Below are positions 47,430 through 59,300 of a stretch of DNA of 64,000 bases, piece after piece. Made by a program: the position numbers and the translations under genes. The DNA is from Rheum nobile. Taxonomy: Eukaryota; Streptophyta; Magnoliopsida; Caryophyllales; Polygonaceae. The stretch covers positions 310,001 to 374,000 of the forward strand of contig WOAB01000098.1 of the NCBI GenBank assembly GCA_027886185.1, given 5' to 3'. The stretch's first letter is position 1, and the number at the start of each line of letters is the position of its first letter. The notes below the pieces were generated by a model that ran no database searches, had not been told where the DNA came from, and saw only the letters and a list, made by a program, of their open reading frames with translations.

Positions 47430-48929
47430 AATTCCCCCATGCTTAAACCTTGCTCGTCCTCGAGTAAGCTAAAATAAACCTACTCCTCCAATCAAATCCC
47501 CAAGGTCTCAGGAAGCATAGAAAAATCATCTCCACCAAGAATTGCACCTAACACGAAACTCCAAGGCACCAACACAATAAGCTCAACAGAACACAACACA
47601 TAACACAACACCAACCAAGCTAAAAGGAAGGCAGAGTACTTCCCCCAAGCTTATCCCGAACACCATAGAGTAAATAAAAATCTAATCCTAATCTCCATCT
47701 ATCTTCTTATGCCTCCCAGAGTGACCTACCCGAATCCTCTTTATATCACATCTTCTTATGTCACCACGCCAGATAAAATGATGATTCCTAATAATCACTC
47801 TTCTTCTTTTCACTCATTTTGCCAAGGCGCCCTTTCAGGTTTTCACCAAGCCACTCATTTCATTTTTCAATAGATGGGCTCACATAAAACTCACATCACT
47901 CTTGACTAATTATTACCCCAGCCTAATGCTGGTCCAAACGACCTGATTATTACCTAAGCCGCCCTTTCGGATTTTCGACTTATCCCAGGATTTCTATTTT
48001 TGCCTTTTATCAAATTTTTGGCTTTTTCTATTTTTCATTATTTTTTTCATTTTCTCCTCAACGACTAGCAAGTATAGAACATTCCTCCATGCTTAAACAT
48101 TGCATTGTCCTCAATGTAATGAAAGACAAGAAAAAGATTGAAGCACAGGGAAGAGCAAAAAAAAAAAACTCACAACCGTCGTTGAGTTGGCTTGGACTTG
48201 GAAAGTTGTTGGCGGTATAGCAATAAAAGCACATGTCTCTGGGGTCGCGCCGGTCTTCAAACTCCACCGTGCAACCAAATAGATCCACTGTAAGGTGTAG
48301 TGTTACATCAAAGAATCGGGGCTGCACGACCTTCAACGAACACATAATGGAGCCCAGATGTAAACGGGGTATGGGCTCTGGTGTTCCTCCTCATCCGCTG
48401 TTGAATGTCGGGCCATCATCGGTGCCAAATCCAATTGTGGGGTGAATGTCTCCTCCTTGGCAACATGATGCGCACCATCTCTCGATGTAAAATCGGACAG
48501 CTGGCCTTCGGTAAAACTTTTTTTTTTATGAACAGTACCGCGGTCGCGGAAAATTCGCCGTGATCGCAGAATTATATATTTTTTTCAACTAAACCCTAAA
48601 ATCGCCGAGGCGGCCGCGATCGCGGAAACATTTCCACAATCGCGGATTCTTCTCGTAGTGTTTGCCGCGGTCGCGGTTTTTTTTTTAAGGAGACTTATAG
48701 TGGTATTTCCGCGATCGCGGAAATGTTTCTGGTGTGGAACACCGTCTTCGATTTTGGCTCGGGTCTCCTACCTGCAGGTTAGTCTAATGCAAAAACAAAA
48801 GCAAAAACAAAATGAAACAAAAACGACTAAAGACATGGAATGAAAAGACAAGAAAGGAAATACATACCTCGGGTTGCCTCCCGGACAACGCTTTAGTTAT
48901 TCTCGTGGCTCGACATGGTACTCTCCCGA
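47430..48929 (-). other. Noncoding 3' region of element E
   Basis: Inverted counterpart of 31264-32648. It holds CCGCGGTCGCGG-type palindromes (48538-48722), the ggcaacccgagg block near 48875 and a short open frame (48058-48345, minus, MCSLKVVQPRFFDVTLHL). The middle of that frame is conserved in A and D. Confidence 0.75.
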
Positions 48930-51495
48930 TCAACTTGGGTTGCTCACATGAATTGAGCACTCGGGGTCTCCATCCGGAGGGTGTCGCTTTGAATCATCTA
49001 TGCTGAATCTGACCCTCACCCCGTCAAATTCCATTGTGAGCGAACAACTGCTCACATCAATCTTTGTACCCGTCGTGTTCATAAACGGCCTTCCTAGCAT
49101 CACAGGGGCTGCATTCTTGTCCTGCCCCGTATCCATCACAAAGAAGTCCGCAGGGAAGAGCAATTTATCAACCTCTACCATCACATCCTGCAGCACTCCC
49201 TTGGGGTACACATAGGAATTGTCTGCCAGTTGGATCACAATCCCCGTTTTCTCTAATGGTCCGACCTCCAGAGACTCGTACAACGAGAGAGGCAGCACAT
49301 TAATTGAGGCACCCAAATCAAGCATAGCCTTGTCGAACAAGGTGCCCCCAATCTTGCAAGGAATAGTGAACATGCCCGGATAACTCGCCTTCTTAGGTAA
49401 CCGCTTTTGCAGCATAGCGGATACATTCTCGCTGACCTGGACTTTATTCTTCTCCTTTACCACCTTTTTCCTCTTTATCGTGCATAGCTCCTTTAAGAAT
49501 TTAGCATAACGAGGGATGCTATTAACCAGCTTGAGTAAAGGAACATTTACCTCACAGTTGTTGAAGGTCTCGAACAATTCCTTATTATTCGCCGGCCTCC
49601 TTGTGTCCTTTAGAGCTTCGGGAAAGGGAGCGGGAGGCTTCAATGTGCTGAGCGGAGGGAAATTGGGTCGCACATATCCATCGTAGGTGTCTTCGAGAGG
49701 AACTGGAACTCCAGAGGCGTTTCCGTGATCGCGGATATATGTCCGCGGTCGCGGATTGTCTTCGAACAACTCCTCGTCTCTAGTGAGTTTTCCGCGATCG
49801 CGGAATTCTGTCCGCGGTCGCGGATTACTCTCGAACAGGTCTTCAGAAAGGATTTTTCCGCGATCGCGGAATTCTGTCCGCGGTCACGGATTAGCATCGA
49901 TTTCGTGCTCCTCTTTGCCAGTAGCCAATCCGCGATCGCGGCCGTCTGTCCCGCGGTCGCGGATTACTTTCTGTTGTGCTCGGGTTTCCTCCACTTGGAC
50001 TCCGCTCCTCAGCGTCATGGCGCATACATTCTCCCTCGGGTTGACTACCATTTGAGATGGTAGTTTGCCCGAGTCCCGGGCTTCCAGTCTGCTCACTACG
50101 ATGGAAATCTGCCCCACTTGCTTATCCAAGTTCTGAGTACTAGACCGCATCTCTTGATTTTGTTGAACCATAGTATTGCTCAACGTTGCTACAGTCTGAA
50201 CTAGTGACTCCTGGTTCTTGACCACCATTGATACGGTTAGGGTGAGGGCCTGATCTGGTCCTCACTGGACATAGATGAACTTGAGCCTTGGCCTTGGGGT
50301 CTTTGGTCATATGAAGCTTGAAATTTTTGTTGTTGACCCCAGGCTGCTGAAATTGTTGTGGGCGGGGTAGAAATTGTGGTGGCCTCTGTTGATACTCTTG
50401 ATTCTCCTGGCCTTGAGGGGTACTCTGCTGATTCACATATCTCATATTGGGGTGATCTCTCCACCCTGGATTGTACTTGTTGGAGTACGGGTCATATCTT
50501 GGCCTTGAAGGGCCGTATCCTCCAATAGCATTCACCTCAGCAGTGGGCTCCTGCAGCATGGGACATGCATCAGTTGGATGCATCGTGTCATAGCATATCC
50601 CATATGATTTGACTTGCTGCTGGCCACCCTTCATCATGTACCTCCTCATCATCTCCTTCATCTCAGCCATGTTAGAAATTAATGAAGAATTTGGCTGAGA
50701 GTCCGCATCTCTGACAGTTTGGGCGCTCGCCCTCCTATTGAACTGTCTTGAGCCCTCCGAAAGCTCAAAGAAAACCTCATACGCATCAGCTGGCGTCTTG
50801 TTCAAGATGTTTCCTCCGCAGGCTGCATTTACCATTCGACGCTCCTCGTCAAGAAGGCCACCGTACAAATAAAGTACGAGGTCTTGTTCTGAATACCCAT
50901 GGTAAGGGCAGCTAGAAGTCCGCCTCTTGAACCTCTCGTAGTACTCGTACAACGACTCAACAGCCTGTTGTTCAATGTTGCTTATGCTCCTCTTCAGGTT
51001 GTTGAGCTTTGTCGCAGGAAAGTACTTTTCCAGGAAGGCTTTCGTCATTTTAGCCCATGTGTCTATGCTTCTTGGAGGCAAATAGTAGAACCAATCATTG
51101 GCCGCATCCTTTAGCAAAAAAGGAAAGGCCCTCAGCTTGATCTGGTCCTCAGTCACGCCCTTTGGCTTCATGCTGGTGCAGACGGAATAAAACTCTGAAA
51201 GATGCTTGTTGGGGTCTTCTCCACTCATCCCATGGAAGTGGGGGAGTAAGTGGATTAACCCGGACTTCAACTCAAAGTTGACTCCATCTGCCAGCTCAGG
51301 GAACTACACAGCCAGCGGTTGCTGTTGCAGATTAGGGGCAGTCAACTACCTCAGCGTCTGTTGTGCGTCAGCCATCTCAAAATAAGGATTATCAAAACAC
51401 AGAACTTTGTTTATCTTGCGGTTCCTAGAAAGGGTTCTCTCAATCTCTGTGTCACAAGCAAGAATGGGAGAGTCAGTAGCACGGGTGTGGACCAT
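48930..51495 (-). pseudogene. Gag-protease polyprotein of element E
   Basis: Starts MVHTRATDSP (ATG at 51495) and ends DVSNPS at 48930. Gag core GEDPNKHLSEFYSVC, ANDWFYYLPPRSIDTW and knuckle CYDTMHPTDACP; protease LDLGASINVLPLSLY. Breaks: TAG at 51346-51348 and 51304-51306 (both CAG in element D), a frameshift near 50230, and TGA at 49884-49886 where D has an Arg codon. Between gag and protease lies the palindrome-coded NPRPRTEF / IRDRG tract (49720-49960). The gene would make the particle coat and its protease but no polymerase. Confidence 0.92.
49725..49965 (-). repeat. Palindromic CCGCGRYCGCGG cluster inside gag-protease of E
   Basis: About eight copies of ccgcgatcgcgg and ccgcggtcgcgg with one-base variants, equivalent to 30228-30475 in element D. 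Confidence 0.9.
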
Positions 51496-51556
51496 AAGAT
51501 AGGTCCACACAAAAAATTGGTACACAAACACACACAAAGAAAAAACAAAACTTGCC

Positions 51557-51577
51557 TCCCCGGCAACGACGCCAATT
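51557..51577 (-). promoter_or_regulatory. Primer binding site next to LTR-b
   Basis: On the minus strand it reads TTGGCGTCGTTGCCGGGGAG, one base from the tRNA-Asp type site. A second copy with the perfect core lies at 52877-52894 beside LTR-c. Confidence 0.85.
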
Positions 51578-52843
51578 TGATAAAGGCTAAAGTCGTATCA
51601 CCTTTTCAAAATAATCCTAAACAAACCTAACTCAGTAGAATAGGCAAGTAAGGGTCGAATCCCACAGGGAGGAGTTGTCTTTCTCTACGTCAATTTGCAT
51701 GCAATAATAACAAAAGGGGGTTTTGTTTGTTTGTTGGTAAACAAGTAAACAAAGGAAACAAAAGCAAAGATTTGTATTCAAATTGGGAAAAACACTTAGC
51801 CAAACAAATATCCACCATTCATTCGATTGATTGGTCCTAGGTTATCTCTATTCCTTCCTTTGATTATTCCTGTCCCTATTCTGAAATAGTTATCAGTCCT
51901 ACCAGTCCAGGCAACCCTTACTATCGAACGCACAAAAAAACATCAAGATTTAGAACAATAGTAGCATAGAGCATATGAATTAACCAGGATACATGCAATA
52001 CTTAACAACCCGTCAGTACTCGACATGTAATCAATTCTCTTCACAATAAACTAGTCCTACCAGTCCTAGAATATCATGGATGCTACAAAAGATAAGGAAT
52101 CTCAACCCGAAATATCCAAACCCTAGCAATAGACAATTACTAATATCAACTAGGTGATCAAGCTAGTCAAATCAATAAGAATCAATAGGAATATGCTCAA
52201 GAGAAAAGATATAATCCAAAGGAATAGGAAATAGAGTTATAACCTCACAATCATGAATCAAATGAAGGCTTCAATTGTCGGACTAAGCAAAGGGTGCTTA
52301 GTTCTTCATAGTCTTGAAAACAATAAAACTCCAAAGGAAAATTGAACGTAGAATGAAAACTGAATAATGAAAGGCTGCTATGGAAATTAGGTTAAATAAC
52401 CTAAAAACCAAACCTAATGCTAAAAAGATAACAAGTCTAATCTTAGAAGGAAATAAAATACACGGAATAAAAGAAAAGGGAATAAATAAAATAAATAAAA
52501 ATCTTCGAAAAAACTCTTCGGACGCGATGATGCAGATTTCTGCGACCGCGGAAGAATTTCCGCGACCGCGGAAAATACCCTGATGCTCTCGAGTTAACTG
52601 CGACCAGAAGCCTTGCTCTTCCGCGACCATCCGTGCTGCGGCGGCACTTCTGCGATCGCGGATCTTCATAGACCCGCTTGGTTCTACTTCTTCGTCTTTT
52701 TGGGTGGCTTCCTTCTCTCTTCAATATATCTTCATTTAAGCTTCTCCAAACCACCATATTTGCACATCTACTCCTCAACTCCATTCTCCGCAATTGTGCT
52801 CTAATCATCTCCAAATGGTATCCAAAACTCCGGTAATAACCCC
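51578..52843 (-). repeat. LTR-b of element E (end missing)
   Basis: Begins (+ strand) TGATAAAGGC. Its first half resembles the element D LTR more than LTR-a/c, its second half resembles LTR-c. It lacks the last 30 bases and joins, at a shared ggttatttaacctaattt stretch, to the small internal remnant before LTR-c. Confidence 0.85.
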
Positions 52844-52896
52844 TAGGTTTTGTTTTTAGGTTATTTAACCTAATTTCCCCGGCAACGGCGCCAATT

Positions 52897-54317
52897 TGAC
52901 GGAGGCTAAAGTTGTATCGCCTTATCAAAATAAAATCCTTAACAACCTAAACTAGTAGAATAGGCAAGAAAGGGTCGAATCCCACAGGGAGGAGTTGTCT
53001 TTCTTTATGTAAGGTTGCATGCAAAAGTAACAAAGGGGGGTTTTGGTTGGTTGTTTGTAAACAAGTAAACAAAGGAAACAAAAGCAAGGGTTTGTAATCA
53101 AATTGGGAAAAACACTTAGCCAAACAATTATCCACCTTTAGTTTGGTTGATTGATCATTGATTATTCCTAGTCCTCAATCCTTATGAATGTCCTAATCCC
53201 TGTTCTGAAATAGTTACCAGTCCAACTAGTCTTGATAACCCTAACTATTAAACAATCAAGAAACTATCAAGATAAATCTAACAGCAGCAGTATGCTCAGG
53301 AATAGATAGGCTCATACAATACTTAACAACTCGTCAGTACTTGACATACAATCAATTCTCTTCGCAATAAACATTCACAACTCGTTCCAGTAAATCGTGG
53401 TTGCTACTCTGAATTAGGTATGAACAATATTAATCTCAACAAGTTGACCAGATTAAGGTAACTAGCACTATAGATAATATCAATCTCAACTAGTTTGTCA
53501 GACTAGGAAAACTAATATTAATAATACTAATCACAATAGTTGATGAACTAGATCAACCAATAGAATTCAAAACCCTAATTCTGTAATATGAATAATATCA
53601 ATAAAACTAGGTAGCTAATCTAGATAAATCAATATAACTCAATGGAATGAAGCATAAGAGAATCAATAACATTCAAAGATAGAGTAAATGGATAATCTCA
53701 CAATCAAATTCAAACCAAGGCTTCAATTGTCGGACTAAGCAAAGGGTGCTTAGTTCTTCATAGTCTTGAAAACAATAAAACTCCAAAGGAAAATTGAACG
53801 TAGAATGAAAAACTGAATAATCAAAAGCTGTTATGGAAATTAGGTTAAATAACCTAAAAACCAAACCTAATGCTAAAAAGATAACAAGTCTAATCTTAGA
53901 AGGAAATAAAATACACGGAATAAAAGAAAAGGGAATAAATAAAATAAATAAAAATCTTCGGAAAAACTCTTCGGACGCGCTGATGCAGATTTCCGCGACC
54001 GCGGAAGAATTTCCGCGACCGCGGAAAATACCCTGATGCTCTCGAATTAACCGCGACCAAAAGCCTTGCTCTTCCGTGCCCGCGACGACACTTCCGCGAT
54101 CGCGGATCTTCATAGACCCGCTTGGTTCTACTTCTTCGTCTTCTTGGGTGGCTTCCTTCTCTCTTCAATATATCTTCATTTAAGTTTCTCCAAACCACCA
54201 TATTTGCACATCTACTCCTCAACTCCATTCTCCGCAATTGTGCTCTAATCATCTCCAAATGGTACCCAAAACTCCGATAACAACCCCTAGTTACACCCTA
54301 TAAAGTAGCGCTGATCA
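52897..54317 (-). repeat. LTR-c of element E (5' LTR, 1421 bp)
   Basis: Begins (+ strand) TGACGGAGGC and ends GCTGATCA, followed by GTCTG. Near-identical to LTR-a. Confidence 0.93.
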
Positions 54318-54980
54318 GTCTGCCAATTTGATATGGGTTGTTTTTGCTCGTTGTTTCCAATACTTATGTTGGAATTTGAGAATGCATTGATGTCTATTAG
54401 TTTATTGTTGTAGACACTTTATGGTTCCGTTGCAATTTGGCATTAAGGCTAATTGTCTTTGAACTTCTTCTAATTTCTCTTCAGAAATTTTTAGTTGGTT
54501 GAAATTATGACTAAAACTTTCTTTTGCCCATGTTTTGGAGTACTTCTTTAACAAGTTAAGTTTATTTTGTAGTTTATATATAAGAACCTCGTAGTTTATA
54601 TTTCCATATTTTTTGAACTAGTTTCTCATAATCTTTGAAGTCTGTCCATGCTTTTTCAAATCTAAAGGGTGGATTTGTTTTTTTAATTGGTTTTCCAAGA
54701 CTAAAAGTGATTAGTCAATGATCTTATGTTGTGAATGGATGATGTTTTATGATTAAGTTGGGTGATATGTCGAGTATATCAGGATGAATGACAACTCTAT
54801 CTAGTTTCTCATAAAGGGTGTTGACACCGTTTTTTTTCATGTAAATGGAAATCCACAAGTTCTAGCATTAATAAGTCCTAGATTATTTTGAAAGTTTGTA
54901 AGTCTCATAAACCAATATATGTTGTTATTTGCACCTCCTAATTTTTTCGTGTCATTTTCTAGCTCATTAAGCTCACAATT
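54318..54980 (-). pseudogene. LINE ORF2, endonuclease end and linker (upstream half of the split LINE)
   Basis: On the minus strand: GGANNNIYWFMRLTNFQNN, LGLINARTCGFPFT, then (after a frameshift near 54835) LYEKLDRVVIHPDILD, HHPFTT, SLGKPIKKTNPPFRFEKAWT. These match the end of the apurinic endonuclease domain and the linker before RT in plant L1 ORF2. The start of the endonuclease is missing, so the element was 5'-truncated. Sequence continues at 37481 after removing element E and one GTCTG. Confidence 0.85.
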
Positions 54981-55014
54981 AAGCATTGAAACTTTATATT
55001 AGCTCACCACACAA

Positions 55015-55200
55015 AATTTACCACATCTAATGCTCGGAGTACATGAAAAATAAATCCCAAACTCCATAGAGCATTAACTACACACATTTAATTCCTTATA
55101 AACAAGGAATTTACCATATCTAATGTTCGGAGTACATGAAAAATAAATCCCAAATTCCATAGAGCATTAACTACATACATTTAATTCCTTATAAACAAGG
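55015..55200. repeat. Tandem duplication, period 93 bp
   Basis: Units 55015-55107 and 55108-55200 differ at only a few bases (for example accacatctaatgctcgg against accatatctaatgttcgg). Confidence 0.93.
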
Positions 55201-55730
55201 AATTCTTACAAAACTCAACTCACGAGACAACGCTCGTCAACTTGAACATAGGGATCGTGTTTATTTTCTTCTATGGATGGCACATAGACAAAGATACATA
55301 AGTATGGGTTAGATTCATGATCATGCTTATATATAGCCATATTTGCATCCTTTTTTTTAAGAGATGTAAGTGTTTAGTTTCTTGACTGTGATTCCAAAGG
55401 ATCCATAAACCTCCTCCAGTGTCAAGCGAAGGAATGAAAAGAATCTCTTGAAATTAAGCCAAGTTTTCGAATTGAGCTTTCTGTTGGTGCTATATTGCAC
55501 TTTGTTTCTGTCAGGATGAGGATGTTAAGATTATTAGATCTTTTTTGAAAAAAATAATTTATTCTCAAAAGCATGGGCGACGTATACCTCTAACATTTCA
55601 TTATTCAATATTCATACAGATATTCTTTAAGTCAAAAGATCCAGGAGTACCATTGTGATTATCATTGGAACTATTGATATGCTTTTCAGATCACTTTTGC
55701 CTGAGTGTATAGACAAAGAATGAGGATTCT
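55201..55730. other. Intergenic DNA, nothing recognised
   Basis: No supported open frame or repeat. Confidence 0.55.
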
Positions 55731-56060
55731 CTACAACCTACAGTACACCGCTTAAATATATATGATATCAATCAATCTTATAATATTTTAAAAAAATTAT
55801 AAATATATTGTAAATGATAAATCTTATATATTCGTAAGTTTTTAGTATCAAAATGATATCATTTTATTTTAATAGCTAAAATATGGTTATTTTACAATTT
55901 TAATTCAAAATAAGATTTATTTCAATTTTATGATACTAAAATTTAGGAATTTATAAGATTTATCATTTACAACCTATATATAAGTTTTAAAAAATATTTT
56001 AAGATTAATTTATGATATATATAATTGAGTAGTATATCAAAGGTGCGTCGTAGGTTGTAG
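55731..56060. mobile_element. AT-rich MITE with long inverted repeats (330 bp)
   Basis: Begins ctacaacctacagtacacc and ends (reverse-complemented) ctacaacctacgacgcacc. Inner arms also pair (gtaaatgataaatctta on both sides), so most of the element folds back. The flanks do not give a clear target duplication, so the superfamily is open. Confidence 0.75.
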
Positions 56061-56365
56061 AATATCATCCTTCATAGCGAAGGTCCTCGATCGTACCTTT
56101 CTTTTGTAAAGCCGGCCCCACCCAATTAATGGAAAATTTTAACTTTTTTTTTTTAAAAAAAAAGAGAAACTTTGCCTTGATGGAGTGCCCGTATGTTTCT
56201 TCGTGCCTATTCTTTTGCTTTCTAATTCTTCAGGTTGTATGTTGTTCGTACGTAAGTCCATCTTCTACTAGATAGATGAGCAGAGCGCAGATAATCATGC
56301 CATCGGTCACTTTATTACGTATTGTTTCTTGAATTGTAGGTCAAGATAGAGATAAAAGAAGGAAG
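56061..56365. other. 3' flank of the alpha-galactosidase gene
   Basis: Downstream of the stop codon on the minus strand; probably contains its 3' untranslated region. The T-rich run at 56148-56165 is on the + strand. No clear polyadenylation signal chosen. Confidence 0.5.
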
Positions 56366-59300
56366 CTAGGTGGGTGTGAGTGTCAAGACATACATCTTGA
56401 CAGCATGTGACTCCACTGAAGCCGTGAGTTGGTCTTTGAGACGGTACTGAGTCGAATGCTGCATGCGAAACGTACGTAACGTGGTCAGATCGATTAGGGA
56501 ATAGAACGAAGAAAAGATATATATATATAGGAGTACATGCATGTGTGGAGATCGAGAGGTGTGACGTACAGCCCACAAGTCTCGAGAATTTACGAGTGTG
56601 GAGGGGTTGAGACGTATGTCGGACCAGTAAGCGGTGATGTTGGAAGGCGAACCGGATCTGTTCCATAGAATCAATGCCACCCTTTTGCCTGACAAAGGGC
56701 CTGCCCACACCTGTTCATTAATTATATTTAATTAATCAATTGCACATTTGCACTGCACTGACCAGCTCGATCCGGTTGATTAATATTCCACATGACATCG
56801 GGTTGGGTTTTAGTAGGACAGACACTGATCGACGTACATGCGCGCCTCAAGTTACGTATAAATGCCTGGCTAATATACCGTACCAGATATAGCTAGAAAG
56901 GCCAGGGTTATCTCACTATTTACCAGTACTCCTCCAATTCCGATCCTCCCTAGCTTGAATCTCCGGTTCCTATCTATATATATGTATGTACCTATTTATG
57001 TGTAAGATTTAAGGTACGTGGAAGCGCGCGCTAGAGCTCTAGGCATGGTAACAAATTAAAGGCAATATATATGCGTGAGTCTAGGCTTATACGTACAATG
57101 TGAAACGAATATATCCCAATTTTAACACTTAATTTTGAATGAAGTACGTACGGCTTAAAGTGCTCACCTCAAGATCCCCTTCTTTCCTGACCTTTCGCCC
57201 TTGAACTCCAAGCTTATCTGTTCAGTTAGGTTTATTAAATTGAGTAACATATATGTATAATATACACACAGATGAGCAGCCTAGCTAGCTCAAAACAGCC
57301 AGCTACGTACACGTACTGGAGATTTGGACAACCGGCCACTCGCTCCATATATATTAGTACGTAGGTTGTCACAATTGAATTGATTGATCACGTACGTACC
57401 TTGATTGACAGCAATAACCTCCTTGTTGCTAAGCAGCTCGAGGGTGGTTCTATCTATTGATCTTACGTCGCATCCGATCAACAGTGGTGCCTGTATGCAC
57501 CCAGAAGACCAATTTATGTACCGTATTGAAACTAGCTAGCCAGTTGGGAACTGAAATCTCGATCGATCAACAGTACGTGCAGGTACGTGCTTGTATTTAT
57601 TTTGACAACAAATTAACAAGCTAGTTGCATGTAAATATGATCATATATATATAGTAGTACTTTGGCGAGTGCCCATATACTGAAGTGAGAGCGATACTCC
57701 TGTGCTGTCATCCCTCCATTCCCGACCTCTAGCATGTCGGGATCTGCACACAGCACACACAAGGTTAAGATCGATTGAGCTGGTGCTAGTTAGCTGGAGA
57801 CGTACGTACGTCAACATACAGATGCTGTCCACGTGTTTTACCATTCCATCCGCCAGGACCAGCGTATGACGCCCACTTGTCATTTTGGTCTGCTATTGTT
57901 GTCATACTGCGCGCAGATGCACAAAATTACATATATATATTAAGACAATTAATTAAGCAAGTAATTAATTAACTAACTCGTAATTAATAATGGGCCATGT
58001 ACTTGGGCGGGCCTACCTGTCCCAATTGTCTTTGATGTCACCTGTTGTTCTCCAGCTGTTGCCTACGCTTGCTGCCCAGGTTGCTGGGTCTTCTATCCCC
58101 CTGCACCTTAATCAATCTTCATATTTACACTATTCACCTCCGCTTTCTGCTTAATTTTTAAGTTCTTTTTTAGGACGCGTGTGAACCCTCCAGTACATCA
58201 TTGCAAACAAATTAGTCTTTCATTAAACAGTCATATTTTTGTAAATTTTCCGGATTCGAAAACATAAATTGTTTATTCACCATAACAGGCTAGAATTGAT
58301 CATACGATTCATATCTTCCTACGAACGTACATCATATATTATTCATTTGTCCAATTGTAACCATATATATATATGCAAACTTAGGTGCGTTCAATTTCAC
58401 AATGCTCCGACTGCTCCTCACTAGCTAGCTAGATTATTTATTAATTTATATATACATATATGATGATGATGATGACTCACCATTCGCAGAGAGAGAAAAA
58501 GATTGGCCTCCCACTGTTCAACAAGGCCTTGCTCATCTTAGGGTACCTATGAAAGGTACACAAACTCAATGGATATGATTTGAATACGTCCTTGACGATG
58601 GAAGAGATGATATGCACCTGTCTCTGGGACTGTTTCCGTCATTGTTGCAGTTGTCGTACTTGAGGTAGTCGACACCCTGTCCAGATGCCAACATCAATTA
58701 ATTAGACGATGGTACGTACGTAGTTAATTCTGAATCGGATGCTTTGCTTTGCTTAAAACGCAGAATTGAAACAGAATGCACACCCATGAGGCAAAGGTCC
58801 TTGCGTCCTGCTCTTCATGGTGTAGCGAACCGGGCATTTTCATGCTACAGGTAAGATTCCTGCATAGAAATTGCAACTGTGAGCTAGCTAGCCTGTCTTT
58901 CTCGTCCAACAGCCAGCTAGGAGGTACATACTTCAATCCACAAGGCTAGTGTAATAAGAATGACGCTGGATACTACATGATGAAGACTTTTATATATACC
59001 ATACCCTGCGTCCGAGTAAATCCCGAGCTTAAGACCTTTGCCGTGAACGTAATCTGCTAGAGCCTTGATTCCTGACGGGAACATTGATGCCTTGGCAACC
59101 ATGTTCCCCTGTATAAACAAAAATCACAGCTTGTCAGGAAGCCGCATTTGCAATGAAGTCAATCTTGCAACAAATTAAAGAATTCAAGATCCAACTTGAT
59201 GAGAAAAAAGAGACCTTGGAATCTCTATATTGTTCTCCCCAGCAATCATCTGATCCATCACAACATACACTATAAGAAAGAATATTATATATATATATAA

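Larger units (their letters stand above)
37482..54317 (-). mobile_element. Composite Athila-like gag-protease element E (three LTRs), split by element G
   Basis: Outer LTRs 37482-38447 plus 46966-47429 (LTR-a) and 52897-54317 (LTR-c) are near-identical and flanked by GTCTG on both sides (37477-37481, 54318-54322). Between them lie the 3' region, gag-protease (48930-51495), a primer site, a third more divergent LTR (LTR-b, 51578 to about 52843) and a 50-base remnant with a second primer site. So the order is LTR, internal, LTR, deleted internal, LTR. As in A and D there is no RT or integrase. Confidence 0.92.

Noticed and set aside
56307..56708. 133-aa minus-strand open frame
   Set aside because: It overlaps the last two exons and an intron of the alpha-galactosidase gene in the wrong frame.
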